A DNA stretch of 64,000 nt from Carposina sasakii (GCA_014607495.2 CP053166.1:9442455-9506454); one strand, 5' to 3'. Shown: positions 42,876 to 54,095, counted from the stretch's first letter. Notes: a model not told the origin generated them from the sequence alone. Made by a program: numbers and translations.

Positions 42876-43178
42876 TGTGACTCCGTCCGCGTGGACTACA
42901 GAAAAAACAAAATGTCGAAATTATCCGGTATAAAAACATTTTCCCGGGATAAAAAAAAAGCCTATATGTTAAGTGGGACCTGTCACAATATATTCCTGAA
43001 AACTGCATCAAAATCAGTTCAGTCGTTTCTGAGATTAGCGTGCACAAACGCACAGACAAACAGACAAAAAATCCAAAAATCAAGGTTCTATTGCGTTGAT
43101 GAAGGTCTCGAATCATATTTTTTCTCATATATCTTCCATATACAGACAGTGATCCGTTACATTTTTATTACATGTATA
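42876..43178 (-). mobile_element. Helitron long variant, inverted relative to 37-375
   Basis: On minus: ATAAAAATGTAACGGATCAC, the extra block with TTGATTTTTGGATTTTTTGT and TGTTTGTCTGTGCGTTTGTG, then TCAGGAATATATTGTGACAG and GTAGTCCACGCGGACGGAGT. The last bases before CTAG are lost at 42876. The two ORFs of about 100 codons here are antisense readings of the element. Confidence 0.7.
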
Positions 43179-43282
43179 TAGGTATTATTTTAGTAAACTA
43201 ATAGGAATAGTCATATTATGTAATGTTTAACATTATTTCAATTTCAAAAATATTAAATATTTTTATTAATTCCCAAAATAGG

Positions 43283-43355
43283 GTAGGTGAACTGCAGGAT
43301 CATAAAGTAGATCACACATCCTCGTTAAGCGAAGCAAGGACAGATGTAGGTTAAT
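43283..43355 (+). mobile_element. Family A fragment
   Basis: GAACTGCAGGATCATAAAGT, AGCGAAGCAAGGACAGATGT; short and decayed. Confidence 0.4.
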
Positions 43356-44799
43356 GAGTATTAAAATAAAGTACCATAAAATCAAATAAAAATACAAAAA
43401 AATCTGTAAAAATACAAAATAATCCAAGTATAAAGTGACTCAAAAATCTCAAGAACAATCTCAGCAAAAATCCGGGAACAGCGTAAAAAAATATTTTTTT
43501 TCTCCCTCTTCATTATTTCAGTAGAAATTCTCGCGATTAATCTCAAAAGATTACCCAAAGAGTCCTACTAATTACCTTCTTATTATACGTCTAACGAAAT
43601 GAAGATTTTCCAGGAGTAATATGAAAGATCTCGGGTACGGTTAATTCGGTAATACATTTTTAAGTGAACTGAATTTTGAATTTAAAGGAATAAGGTTTAT
43701 TATGTTGCTCTGTATAATATAATATAATGTAGTAGTTAAAATGTAAAAGATTACTGTATAGTCTTCATATACTGTATGTGTAGTCTGTAGGTAGGTATTT
43801 ACTTATTCACTTTCTCATTAGTTTTATTCACTTGCACTCTCATTTGTCGTTAGCAATTTTGCAGACTACAGTTTGGCCACCTTTAAAGAACTAGTACTCT
43901 ATACAGTTTATGAGTCAGAGTTTTTGCACTGCAATAGACAGCATCCTGATATTGCATTTATCGTACTTTGGAAATAAAAAACGTGATGATGAGCAATTTG
44001 AGTTTTCGGGAACAGACTATATATACATAGAGTTGACTTTTTTGACTGCAAAAAATATATGTTTTATCATCAGCCTTTATGCTATTATGATGCTGTTGCA
44101 AAATTAACGTAGTTTTTTTTGCATTAATTTGATGGCCGACCATTTTATACCTAAGTTAACGTACAATATCTAAAATATTTTCAGTGGTACAGGCCCGTTC
44201 TTAAACCTTCACCGTCCACTAGTGAAGAAAAAGTATACTTTTTTAAATTGCCAATTTTGCGAACGCAGCCGCAGGCGTTCACTAGAACAAATTCTAACAT
44301 TTCAAAACACCTTGACCGACTTGAGTCGACAATTTTCTTTTATTCCATTGTCAGATTGTATTTTAACGACAATCGTATTTTTGTACAAAGGTTTTTATTT
44401 CGGATTGACTTGTTACCTTTTTTGTTGTCAAAACTCTACGTAAAATTATGTGACATGACGGGACATTTTGAGACTATTGTCGCAAAAAGTTTAACCTTTT
44501 TTGTAGTCACTTGAAGAGTTCAGTTGAACAATAAAATTAAATTGTCAACGAGCGATACAACGTTGTCATCTAAAAATGCAAAATGCAGAGTCGGATGTGT
44601 CTATTTTTATACAAAATCGAAACAGCACATGATTCTAAGGTTTTTTTAATAGAGATTTTATTAAACGCGTGTTTAACAGCCGTCTAACTGTTTTGTAATA
44701 ACACCGGGAATGTCTGAAGCTCAGAAGTAAAATTATGTGACATTTTAAATTTTACTATTGGGATACAACGTTTTGATTCTTCATGGCTACAAAATACAT
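43356..44799. other. Unassigned stretch
   Basis: AT-rich to 44160, then mixed. 44268-44285 (CGCAGCCGCAGGCGTTCACTAG) ends in a Helitron-like CTAG and may be a relic. ORFs of 60-88 codons show no family. Confidence 0.35.
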
Positions 44800-45101
44800 G
44801 TTTTAAAAATGGGACCTACCTTTAACCATATCACTACATATTGTAATCGCTTCCCGCTGTCAACTACTACGCAACGAATTTTGATGCGGTTTTTAAAATA
44901 GGACGACCGGACGACCAGGGAAACGTCAAGGCGACACCGGTTCACAGTTGAAGTGCCGAAAACTCGTACTAATCGTTTTGCTTCAAGCGTAAGCCTATTA
45001 ATTATAAAAATAAAAAAAAGATATAGTGATTCAAGAGGAAGGTTGATACGTATTAGGGAGTATCAGAACCTTACCCGTGCGAAGCCGGGGCGGGTCGCTA
45101 G
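44800..45101 (+). mobile_element. Helitron (third subfamily) carrying a LINE fragment
   Basis: ACGCAACGAATTTTGATGCG at 44871, AGTGATTCAAGAGGAAGGTT at 45025, and the end ACCCGTGCGAAGCCGGGGCG, GGTCGCTAG|T. The 5' end is not clear; 44800 is approximate. A LINE piece interrupts the middle. Confidence 0.55.
44900..45019 (+). mobile_element. LINE fragment, internally deleted
   Basis: 44900-44984 is almost identical to the reverse complement of 49240-49322 (GACCAGGGAAACGTCAAGGC, GAAGTGCCGAAAACTCGTAC). It then jumps to the 3' UTR AAGCGTAAGCCTATTAATTA and an A-rich tail. About 200 bp present in the other copy is missing at the join. Confidence 0.75.
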
Positions 45102-46480
45102 TCAATAATAAACTACTCTATCACCGAGTGACAGGCAGATACAGCCGCTTTATAGCATAAATTATTTCCCAGGGTGTAGGTGATGAATTTAATAATCTCT
45201 TTTGACATATAAATAATTGAAAATATAATTGTCCAAAATCATAATAAAATGTTTTTTTTTATTATTATTTTTTAAAAGGTTAAAGCGGGATACTTGCGGC
45301 AAAATGTGAAATGGTAACTCTGGTTTGTCGCAATCTTTACGTACGTTTCTATGAAATAAATGATACTTTATTTAAAAAAAAAACATGTGAGCATAATTAA
45401 CCTATTCGTAACTATAACAATAAATTTAATAAGTAGGTATCTACTATCCTGGACAAATTTATTATGACCTATACAAAACTATGTTTACCAATTTTTAATG
45501 AGCAGACTGCACCACACACAAACCTCAATGGTTTAAGTGGTGTTTCTGTTTCTTGCACCTATGTAATGAGTGATTGTAAAATAATAATAAAAAAAAATAG
45601 TTTAAAAATTATTACATATTAAATGACATTTTTGAACATTCAATTTAGCTTATTATAGGCAACCCAATAGATATTTATATTCTCCTAATCGTAAATGTTT
45701 GTAATAATAAAGTTTTATTCAATACAGATGAGCGTCGTACATCTGCAGTGGGATCTTAGGCTATCTTAATTTCTTTCGATAGGTATACAAAACAAACGTC
45801 AAATTCATACATGAATTTGATCTAAAAAAATAGAAGATCAAAATACGGAGCGTCATTTCATTCTTCTACCTACTGCAGAATATTATTAGGAACCTACAAG
45901 AAAGCCACGAAAAATTGCTTTTAAGAAGATAAAATTCGAGCACTGTTACAAATTCTTTTTAATACTTATATTTAATATGATTAATTTTTTATATGATCAA
46001 TTTTTATTTATATTCTGATCTGTTAGTTATATTATTAACCTAGGTATATATTACATTAATGTATTGTACATAATTATTATACATGTTTTACATAACGTTT
46101 ATATATTTTTTAAATTTATTCGCTGAAACAACATTTTGTAAAGATAATGGCATTTTTTGTAATACATGTGGGTAGTCGGATATGGGAACGTGTCGGCTGG
46201 CACTAGCAGGTAAGTCAGAAAAATCCCTTTTTCTACGAATTTTCCTTTTTGTATCAATTTTCCGATACTCGATAAATATAGGCTAGTAAGTACCACTTAC
46301 CCCGATGTTCATAGAAATCCTTTAACAAGAAAAATCCTCGCAATACTGTTACTATTTGAAGTCTATTGCACAGAAATCACCGAATTTTATACGGAATCAC
46401 AATCACCTTCCACTATGGGTACACATAGAATGCTCGCACAATTTTTTCTTACACTTCAGTCAAACAAATCTGATTAAATG
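45102..46480. other. Unassigned stretch
   Basis: AT-rich throughout with T- and A-runs; no repeat partner or ORF. Confidence 0.35.
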
Positions 46481-46489
46481 TCAATATTA

Positions 46490-46740
46490 TGCCGCTGATC
46501 ATTATCCACTGGGTAAATATCTCCTCGGCCGTACGATTTGTTACGTCATAAACGTAATCGTGTGTTGTTAAACCGCGATCGCGACGTTCTACCGACGCGA
46601 CAGACACGTGCGCTACCCACGGCCGTCTAAACAGAACTGAGAAGGCTCCACTCTCAATACCTGCAGAGTCACACACACAGCTGGAAATCACACACAGACG
46701 CGCCCAAACTTGCGCTTAAAGCACTGTCTCGTGCCGCGCT
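46490..46740 (-). other. CpG-rich unique patch, possible exon or promoter
   Basis: Strong local rise in GC and CG dinucleotides (CGCGATCGCGACGTT, GACGCGACAGACACGTGCGC) in an AT-rich setting, with no second copy or terminal repeats in the window. An 80-codon minus ORF (46449-46691) covers much of it but resembles no family I know. It could be a 5' untranslated exon and promoter of a flanking gene; strand is a guess. Confidence 0.3.
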
Positions 46741-47790
46741 TTTTGTAGTAGCTTTTTTATTTTTTTCTGGATAAGCACAAACATTCGACACATTCAGCCG
46801 TCAGTAATTTATACGGTGACGTAAAATTAAAGCCGGCTTCCTGGTTTTTATGTGTTGCTAAAACTGGAGTAATGTAACGTTTTGTTTTATGTTCTATTTT
46901 TAAATAATAAAAGCGAACGTAAGCGCAGGCAGATGTGAATGACAGTTGCGACTTAATCTATGTTTAGGGATTTATTTTGAAGAAAAAAAACAGCTTTTGC
47001 TCCATTAATGGTATCTACGCTCGTTAAGGAGATATTTTTAAAGCTAGGGGTGACTTGTAGTACTAATTATCTAAAAATAATAAGGGTAAAAGTTATTTAA
47101 GTATCTGCAGGACTATTGGCCTAATGCACTTAGTTGCATAAATGGTCATACAATTTAATTAAATATTAGAACTGAGATACTGTATACATACATGTAGAAA
47201 TAATTTGAACACAATAGTACTTATACCCTTTATTAGGTTTTGCCTCACTTCATATACTTAGAATATGTACCAACGCATTTTTTATTATTAATAAAATAAT
47301 ATCACGAAACAAAGTAAATATTATACTTTCCCTTTACACACCTACTTACTGCAAAAGAAAATAATCTATTAATGAAAAACTTTATTTAATTTTTCAAAAC
47401 TATTGCTCATGAAATGGTACTTACCACACCTCCAGCGACCAGACAACCTATTAGGTACCATCAACATCGAAATATAAAAAAAAATGTTTTACTAGCTTAA
47501 TTTAATGAATTGGCCAATAATCACAAGCCCAGTTCCTCGTGGAGCTTTTATTCCATTCAAAAAAAGCACGCAGTATTCTAACATTTTTAATATTTACTTA
47601 ACTGTTTCAAAAATAAAATAGGCATTCCTCATCTCTATGACTTTTATTTACTCGCAATTACGTATTGAAACAGTTCGTATGACACACGTGAGCTTTGGTA
47701 AGTACTACACTAAGCTTTTAGAACCAAGCCTCGTGCGTAATGATGACCAACTCAGCTCACTTGTATCATAATGTACTATTATATGCCCAA
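46741..47790. other. Unassigned stretch
   Basis: AT-rich, no ORF or repeat partner. Confidence 0.35.
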
Positions 47791-47794
47791 TGAT

Positions 47795-48060
47795 GGTAGC
47801 CTGTTATGTTCCGACCCATCAAGGAGACCGCTGACACTGCGCATTACTCCAACACATTACATTTCCCTAGAATTGGGTAAACTGCTGATGCCAGCTACAC
47901 GTGTAACCTCGATTGGCGACAGCCAGGATGCAACCGAAGACACACAAGGCACTCTGTACCTAACATCGGTCGAAGTCATTCATTACTTAAGTTATTTCTA
48001 AATTAATTGTAATTTTTTATATCTTTGAAGGTAATATTAATAAACCTTAGAAAGTAACTC
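47795..48060 (+). other. Moderately GC-rich block, solo-LTR or exon candidate
   Basis: Begins near TGTTATGTTCCGACCCATCA, has AATAAACC at 48039, and stands out in composition from its neighbours. A 76-codon ORF (47771-48001) is open through much of it. Start and polyadenylation-like signal suit a solo LTR, but I found no CA end or target duplication. Confidence 0.2.
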
Positions 48061-48214
48061 GGTTTAGCTCTCCTGCGCTGTGATTCGTAATTAGCCCAAT
48101 GGGCTGAAAAAGTGGGTTATACTTATTTCTGTTTGTAAACACAGCCATGTGTATATAGTTGCTTTGCTGTAAACGTAGTATATATAATCCATAGTCATAT
48201 GTATAGGTAGATAT

Positions 48215-48564
48215 GATGATGATCTCCGACCGTATTTCGGCCAAGGCGACCAATCTCTACGGAGATTGGCCAGGTACGCAGGAGATATTATAGTTCACAA
48301 GTGTGTGCGCAAACACAGATGCACTCTCTATTCCGTTACTCTCATAGTCCGATGGAACGGAAAGCCGACACGACCGGAGAGAGATCAGGCGCAGGACCAT
48401 CGGTTTTACGTGCTTTCCGAGGCACGAGCTAAGTGACAATTTTACAACATTAAAATCTATTTGTACATGAAATAAATTCATTGGTACAGGCCCGTGACTA
48501 GGATCGAACTTACGCCTCCCGCTTGGAAGGTGCAAGTCTTAACCGCTGGGCTATCGCTGCTTGG
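48215..48564 (-). mobile_element. SINE-B, full length, 350 bp, with 11-bp duplication
   Basis: Minus strand starts at a tRNA-like head: GCAGCGATAGCCCAGCGGTT (A box) and GTAAGTTCGATCCTAGTCAC (B box). The body follows (GTGCCTCGGAAAGCACGTAA, CTCTCTCCGGTCGTGTCGGC, CGCCTTGGCCGAAATACGGT), ending GGAGATCATCATCAT. TAGGTAGATAT is found at 48204-48214 and 48565-48575. This is a pol III SINE mobilised by a LINE with an ATC-type tail. ORFs inside are chance. Confidence 0.9.
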
Positions 48565-48790
48565 TAGGTAGATATATTGTGTGTATGAACTGTATGGTCC
48601 ATAATTAAATTCCTAAAAAGCACGTACAAGTTGACCAGCATCATTACATAGAATACAAACGAACAAACATTATTATTCTGCCAGACCCGTTCCCAATAGA
48701 AAAAATATTTACTTAGGCAATGCTTCGCCAAGTGCCTGAGTGTCAGTTCGACTATGGCAGAGGTAAGAGTGCATAATTTCTACCTGTCGT

Positions 48791-48896
48791 ATTCAGATAG
48801 ATACAGGGCACCGCTCGTGCATGAGCCTAACTCATACTTAAAGCTCAAAGTATGAGTTAGTCTCATGCACGAGCGGCGCCCTGTATCTATCTGAAT
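48791..48896. repeat. 106-bp near-perfect hairpin
   Basis: Left arm ATTCAGATAGATACAGGGCA to AACTCATACTT (48791-48839), right arm AAGTATGAGTTAG to ATCTATCTGAAT (48848-48896). There are one or two mismatches in about 48 bp, and the loop is under 10 bp. No other copy seen in the window. Confidence 0.85.
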
Positions 48897-49029
48897 ATGA
48901 GTAATAAAATAAACATGTGAATTTGATTATTAAATTTTGTAGAGAACCACATTGCAGTGGGCAATTTTCAGTGTCTGGCTAATCATATCCCTTTTGTTAC
49001 AGTCTGTACGTACATACATGCAGTCACAC

Positions 49030-49430
49030 CAATTATTCCCCAAATGTTTTTTTATATTAAATAGGCTTACGCTTGACCACAACGCGCCTGATGGTAAGCA
49101 CCGTTGCAGTCTAAGATGGAGCGCGCTTGCCTAAAAGAAACTAGTTCACTCTCGCCTTGAAGACCGTACGATTATAGTTCATAGGGAACAGGGATTCAGG
49201 CAGGGAGTTCGACAGCTTGGCCGTTCGCACTATGAATGTAGAAGCAAAACGCTTAGTACGAGTTTTCGGCACTTCAACTGTGAACCGGTGTCGCCTTGAC
49301 GTTTCCCTGGTCGTCCGATGGTAGAAGGGTGCTGGGGGAATTAGGTCGTGAAGTCCCAACGCACACTCCCCGAAATGTAACCTGTAGAATACCGAGAGAC
49401 TTGCAACTTTACGTCGATGGGCAAAATGAT
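49030..49430 (-). pseudogene. CR1/Jockey-like LINE C-terminus and 3' UTR
   Basis: Minus frame: HRRKVASLSVFYRLHFGECA, LHDLIPPAPFYHRTTRET, KTRTKRFASTFIVRTAKLSN, SLPESLFPMNYNRTVFKARVN. This is the typical end of insect CR1/Jockey-like reverse-transcriptase proteins (SLP..FP..YN...FK..VN). A TAG at 49141 cuts it 11 codons before the expected end (FLLGKRAPS, stop). The 3' UTR follows to about 49030 (CGCGCTCCATCTTAGACTGC, CATCAGGCGCGTTGTGG). The true 5' limit is near 49430. Confidence 0.85.
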
Positions 49431-49842
49431 TAAAATGCAACACCCACTTTTCACCGGACAGCATACATAAAAAGTTACATACACCCATACAAGCAAACGT
49501 TCAAGTCTACTAACGTTGGGCAAAAGTTATGGTAAAACTTTATTTATTTCAATGGTATAAGTATATATATCCTTATTCTTTTTTTACACAAAATACTACA
49601 GTAAATTACAGTACCTACAAAGAAATTTACAAAAGAAATATAGTTAACGTCACTGTAGGGTCTCATGAAAATTGTGATCTTGCAGTGATGGCTACCTCAT
49701 TTTGTGAATAATGACGTAAAACGAATATTGTGGTGAAATTTATAAATCTTATTTATAAATCAGAAAATTTTCCTTGCCATTACAAAATAATTTAAACATT
49801 GCCTAAATTTGACAGATAGTTGATGATGAAAATCAACTACAT

Positions 49843-50140
49843 GTAAGCGAGATGAGAATGTTGAGATGGATGTGTGGAGTTAAAAGAATAAATAAAATAA
49901 GAAATAAGTATAGGTATATAAGAGGAAGTCTGAAAGTTGCGCCGATCACAGATAAGTTACGAAGTAACCGTCTGTCTTGGTACGAGCATGTAAAGCGACG
50001 GGATGAAAGGCATATTTTACAGAGAGCGTTGTGCATGAGTGTGGATGGATATAAAGGAAGAGGTAGACCAAAGAAGCGTTGGATGGACTGTGTGAGGGAG
50101 GATATGCATGTACGAGTGAGCAATGAGATGACGGATAATA
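49843..50140 (+). pseudogene. RTE-like LINE C-terminal fragment
   Basis: Open frame reads SEMRMLRWMCGVKRINKIRN, YIRGSLKVAPITDKLRSNRL, SWYEHVKRRDERHILQRALC, GYKGRGRPKKRWMDCVREDM. It is the familiar C-terminus of RTE-class retrotransposons, without stops here. The 140-codon ORF (49852-50274) continues past the homology into non-element sequence, so it is not a complete protein. Compared with the family, YRYIRG looks like a small insertion. Confidence 0.85.
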
Positions 50141-51019
50141 CACAAACAATGTCTGACATTATGCGCAGTTATGTAATAGATAAAGATAAAAGAAATTTAT
50201 GTATGTACAGTACACCAACAGTAATAAGCTTATGTACCGATGTGTTAGACAAAGTGTACCTGCTACTGACTTAACCTACAGCTTTCAAAAGATAATATTT
50301 ATTGACGCCTCCATTTTGAACCAAATAATTGGAATATTTCCTTCATAAACTCACGATAGTTATATAGTTCAATATGAGCTTGGTTAAACGTTCATTGCAT
50401 CCGCTTCCCATATCAAAGGTAAGGTCAAGATCTGAAACATAACTCATTAATTGAAAAAATAAATGTAATTATTAGAGAGCAAGTATTGAATTTGCAGAGC
50501 TGTTCAATCAAATTCTAGCACTTTTTTTAAAGAAAAAGTTAACGATTTAAGTTAAGAATGCGACGTTTTTCGTGTTAACACAAATAGTTGCTAAATTGTA
50601 TAATTATGAAGAATTGGTGTAATGGTCGAACTTTTAACTAAATGTTTTTAATGAGATTTTACATAATATATTTGGCTTTTTAAGAACTTATTTCTTAAAA
50701 AGAAAACTATATTCCGTTCACTCTTACAAACATGTGAAAAATAATAAAGGTAGTATACTTTCTTAGAATAACACTAGAGTGAAGCCGTCAAATAAAATAT
50801 CTACAATTGTACCAATATCAAATATTGGTAATAGAAAAGTTTGGGCTGTGTTTACTTAGTAAATGAAAGTAAATGTCTCTGCCCCGGGTCAGCGGACTAA
50901 GTTATAGGATATGGCGATTTGCAAGCGAATATATAGTTAAATAAGTATATTTTTGTTCATTATAAACATATTTTTCCGCTTTACAAATTAGTAAGTAGAT
51001 TTATGTACATACATACGTA
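50141..51019. other. Unassigned stretch
   Basis: AT-rich; no repeat partner recognised. Confidence 0.3.
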
Positions 51020-51150
51020 TAGTTACCCCCATAGTTCCCCGAAGAGGTTAGGTAGAGGTGTGCAATTTACACACCCACTTTTCACCAGTTAGCCTGTTAA
51101 GTCTCACGTGGTAAGGATTGAGCCTACCGGATTTTATACATTGTTCAAAA
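51020..51150 (+). repeat. Family D fragment, fullest copy
   Basis: TTACCCCCATAGTTCCCCGA, GAGGTTAGGTAGAGGTGTGC, CACCCACTTTTCACC, TCTCACGTGGTAAGGATTGA and GCCTACCGG. Related to 523-600. Probably a retroelement 3' region; not proven. Confidence 0.5.
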
Positions 51151-51719
51151 TTGAAATAGTGTAGGTTAAGTATTATTCCAAAACCTAAGACCTAATCTAA
51201 CGTTTCTTGTCTAACAAACAAGTAACAGAAAAAAAATAAAGAACTGCTTCCACATTAAGCAATTAACAATCAATCAATAAACTTCGATACACAAAAACTT
51301 AGTTTATCTTACTTTTCATCCTTACGCTTAATAAAAAACACCTCCTATTCAAAACTTCAACCGATTTTTTTTCCTAATCAGAATTACATAAAAAGCTCAT
51401 ACCTTACACCAATCCAAATATCAGTGCCGGTAAAAGCAGAATTCCGGCATCGATCCATCAACGTCTCTGGGAGCTGCCAGCAAATCGATGACGTCACGGA
51501 ATCTAGAAAAAAAATTCCCCTGTATTAGTACTTCTTACTACAATCTTCACTACTACCTATAGTTTATTAGACGCTATCACCCGCGTGGGCTACAGAATGA
51601 AGAATAATAAGCCTAAGTCATTCTCCGTACTCCCAACTATTTATGCAAAATTTCAAAAAGATTAATTGAGTAAGTAAAGTGTGAAGAGGTAATAAAGAAT
51701 CAAACTTGCTTCAGCATTT
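51151..51719. other. Unassigned stretch
   Basis: 51420-51500 is GC-richer (ATGACGTCACGGAATC palindrome-like core) with no partner. No ORF. Confidence 0.3.
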
Positions 51720-51872
51720 CGCAGCTTTCATACTATAGGGGCACAACTCCAAAAAAAATGAGTATTGGGAAAGTGCGTTTAAGATGTAGCCGTGTTGACT
51801 TTGTATCCAAATATTGTAAAAAGTCGAAATCACAAAATTATCGAGATGTGCCCCTATAGTATGAAAGCTGCG
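51720..51872. mobile_element. MITE-4 copy, inverted to 8862
   Basis: CGCAGCTTTCATACTATAGG at left, CCCCTATAGTATGAAAGCTG at right; interior matches 8862-9013 in reverse. Confidence 0.8.
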
Positions 51873-51944
51873 ATTTATAATTTTTGTTGGGATTCTTTTT
51901 TAACAACTAGAAGAATTCTATGTATGTTATATAATATAACTATA

Positions 51945-52313
51945 CAGGGTGTTTTTTTGTGGCCACCTTTAACGAAGGGTACGTATTCTATACATGAAAT
52001 AAAGTAAGTTTATGCCAAAAAATGGGATTGTTTTTTTTTTTTAATTTTAAATTCCTTGATCGTGCGAAATTTATAGTTTCTAGTGTTTATGTTAGTTTTT
52101 TTATAGATAGATATTAATTATTTTTCGTGAAAAAATCCTGCTACGCGCGTCTATGTGCATTTATGCAGAAAAACGCAGTCTACTTACTCAACTTTGGACC
52201 CTAATATTTTGGAAACCAGACACTTCCCAGGTATGCTTCCATGGAGAAAAATGATCGTGATGATGAGGAGATTCCGTAGTTTTCGGGAATGTTGACGACC
52301 AAAAATCACCCTG
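51945..52313 (-). mobile_element. MITE-1 copy
   Basis: CAGGGTGTTTTTTTGTGGCC at left, ACCAAAAATCACCCTG at right, TA flanks. Well-preserved interior. Confidence 0.8.
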
Positions 52314-52335
52314 TATAGTAAAAATCAACTATATC

Positions 52336-52503
52336 TCCTTCCGCTGCGCACTTGTTGTAGCAGTCAACTAAGAAACTCGGAAGCGATACTATTGCTTGCA
52401 GCTTGTCCCCGATATATTAGCCGTGGCTGAACTGGGATCTTCTTTATGATGCTGGAGTTCTGGCTACTCCTCTTCGGAAACATAGCTGTGTCTATAAATA
52501 CAC
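52336..52503 (-). mobile_element. Family A copy, diverged
   Basis: TCTCCTTCCGCTGCGCAC, AGCAGTCAACTAAGAAACTC, GGAAACATAGCTGTGTCT; the middle is rearranged relative to other copies. Confidence 0.45.
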
Positions 52504-52599
52504 AGAGAAATTAATTCTATCCACATCATGCATATAACCTTCTATGTTGCTCTGGGAGTGAAAAAAATAAAAATACAGCTGCTTCTCTTCCCGGGCACA

Positions 52600-52803
52600 C
52601 TGTACAAGTCAGTAGAGGGACAAGAGGTTCTTGGTGTTTTGTAGGCGATTGGCTGACCGCCTGTCACTACTAACCGAACTTGTACATCTCAACTATACCC
52701 TCGAAATTGGTCAGAAGTGGCACCATGTGGTACTATCGGCCCGTGATGCTCTGCCTACCCCGTAAGGGATAAAGGCGTGATTATATGTATGTATGTATGT
52801 ACG
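52600..52803 (+). mobile_element. LINE/SINE tail family E with TATG tail
   Basis: CGAACTTGTACATCTCAACT, GGTCAGAAGTGGCACCATGT, TGCCTACCCCGTAAGGGATA, AAGGCGTGATTATATG, then (TATG)n. Inverted partner at 34585-34710. The simple-repeat tail points to target-primed insertion. Confidence 0.6.
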
Positions 52804-52930
52804 TCCCTGACTCAGAAAAAAATATCAATCAATATTATATATATAAATATATATTATATACCTACCGGGATTTGAATCTTCAATAGTTTCTTAAATTTCT
52901 TGGATATCTTGCAGAATTCATTATTCTACC

Positions 52931-53075
52931 TAGGGTTAATTTTCCAAACGTCAGATAACCTATCTGAAGAATAAAGTTGATGCTGTCTCTATCATGATCA
53001 AGGGTTAGGGAAAGACAACATCAACTTTATTCCTCTAATAGGCTATCTGAGGTTTGGAGAAATCGTCTGTTGGGC
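52931..53075. mobile_element. MITE-8 copy, both ends
   Basis: TTTTCCAAACGTCAGATAAC at left and GGCTATCTGAGGTTTGGAGA at right are inverted. Internally AATAAAGTTGATGCTGTCTC and GACAACATCAACTTTATTCC also pair, making nearly the whole unit foldback. Confidence 0.65.
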
Positions 53076-54095
53076 CCCCTCGTTCTCAATAGTTAGACAT
53101 CTACCGTGTCATTCATTACAAAATAATTTAAGCATTCACTTAACAAATTTTACAAATTAAAGATGTTAATGAATGTGGATGAGGCGAAAGAGGTATGTTT
53201 GGAACGTACATGGAGGTATGTATGGGATATAGGCGTGAGGTTATATATGCATATAAAGATGTGAAGGGAAACATCCCGGAACTGGCTGAAAGGAGACCCT
53301 GTTTCAGGGCTGAAGCATAGGTCCAGCGAGGCGATGACAACCTTATATATTTTCTATATAAGATATATGAAGCCAGTTTTTGAAGTATCACCAGAGTTTA
53401 AAAAAGTTGGACTTTAGAACATTTTAACATCTCTTATCTTTCTCTTATTGCTGAAAGACAGAATGTTGACACTATCTTTTACGCAGCTGGTGTTAAAGCA
53501 TTAAACTAAGAGTCGCAAAATTAAAACTCAGTATCTCACTTCAAGCTTGTATAAAGTTGTATAATACATAATTGAGCAGAATTATACTTCCAAATGCCCC
53601 AAATGTCTTTCAAAGATAACGTTTTAGTGGCTATTCTGAAATTATAATTGCCCTTATCTTTAGACAAAACATTCACTTTTATTCGCAGAATTTATGGAAA
53701 GGTCCTAATTGATATGAACGTTAAATGTTTTTACTGTGTCAAAAGTCATTCAATCTAATATCTCAGGAACCAACGTCAACCTCACCTGCTCGTGGTGCAT
53801 CCTGCTAATTAACGGACCGAGGCTCTGACACTAACAGCTTATAATTTTAAGCAAATAAACATATTGATTGATTGATAATACCTATTTAGGATGACACGGA
53901 AACACATCCCATAGGATTCGTTATCGGTCGCTAGATTTTTATTTTTGTGCCCGAAAAATGGCGGTAGGCCCACCCCTTATCACTTATTTACGACTTAGAC
54001 GTGACTATATGTATGCGTATGCTATATAGTTACAGCTTCAGTAGATGACCCGAGAAAACTTTGCTTCGCCTTAAAAATTTTCTCCACTAGGTTGA
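53076..54095. other. Mostly unassigned
   Basis: 53160-53330 has a weakly coding-like plus stretch (MNVDEAKEVCLERTW) without family match; 53938-53998 is an inverted family D piece (GGCGGTAGGCCCACCCCTTA). The rest is AT-rich. Confidence 0.35.

Noticed and set aside
42867..43181. 104-codon ORF and its 98-codon antisense partner
   Set aside because: Both are readings of a Helitron copy.
49852..50274. Intact 140-residue host protein
   Set aside because: Only the first ~95 residues match an RTE-type reverse-transcriptase end; the rest is read-through into flanking DNA.
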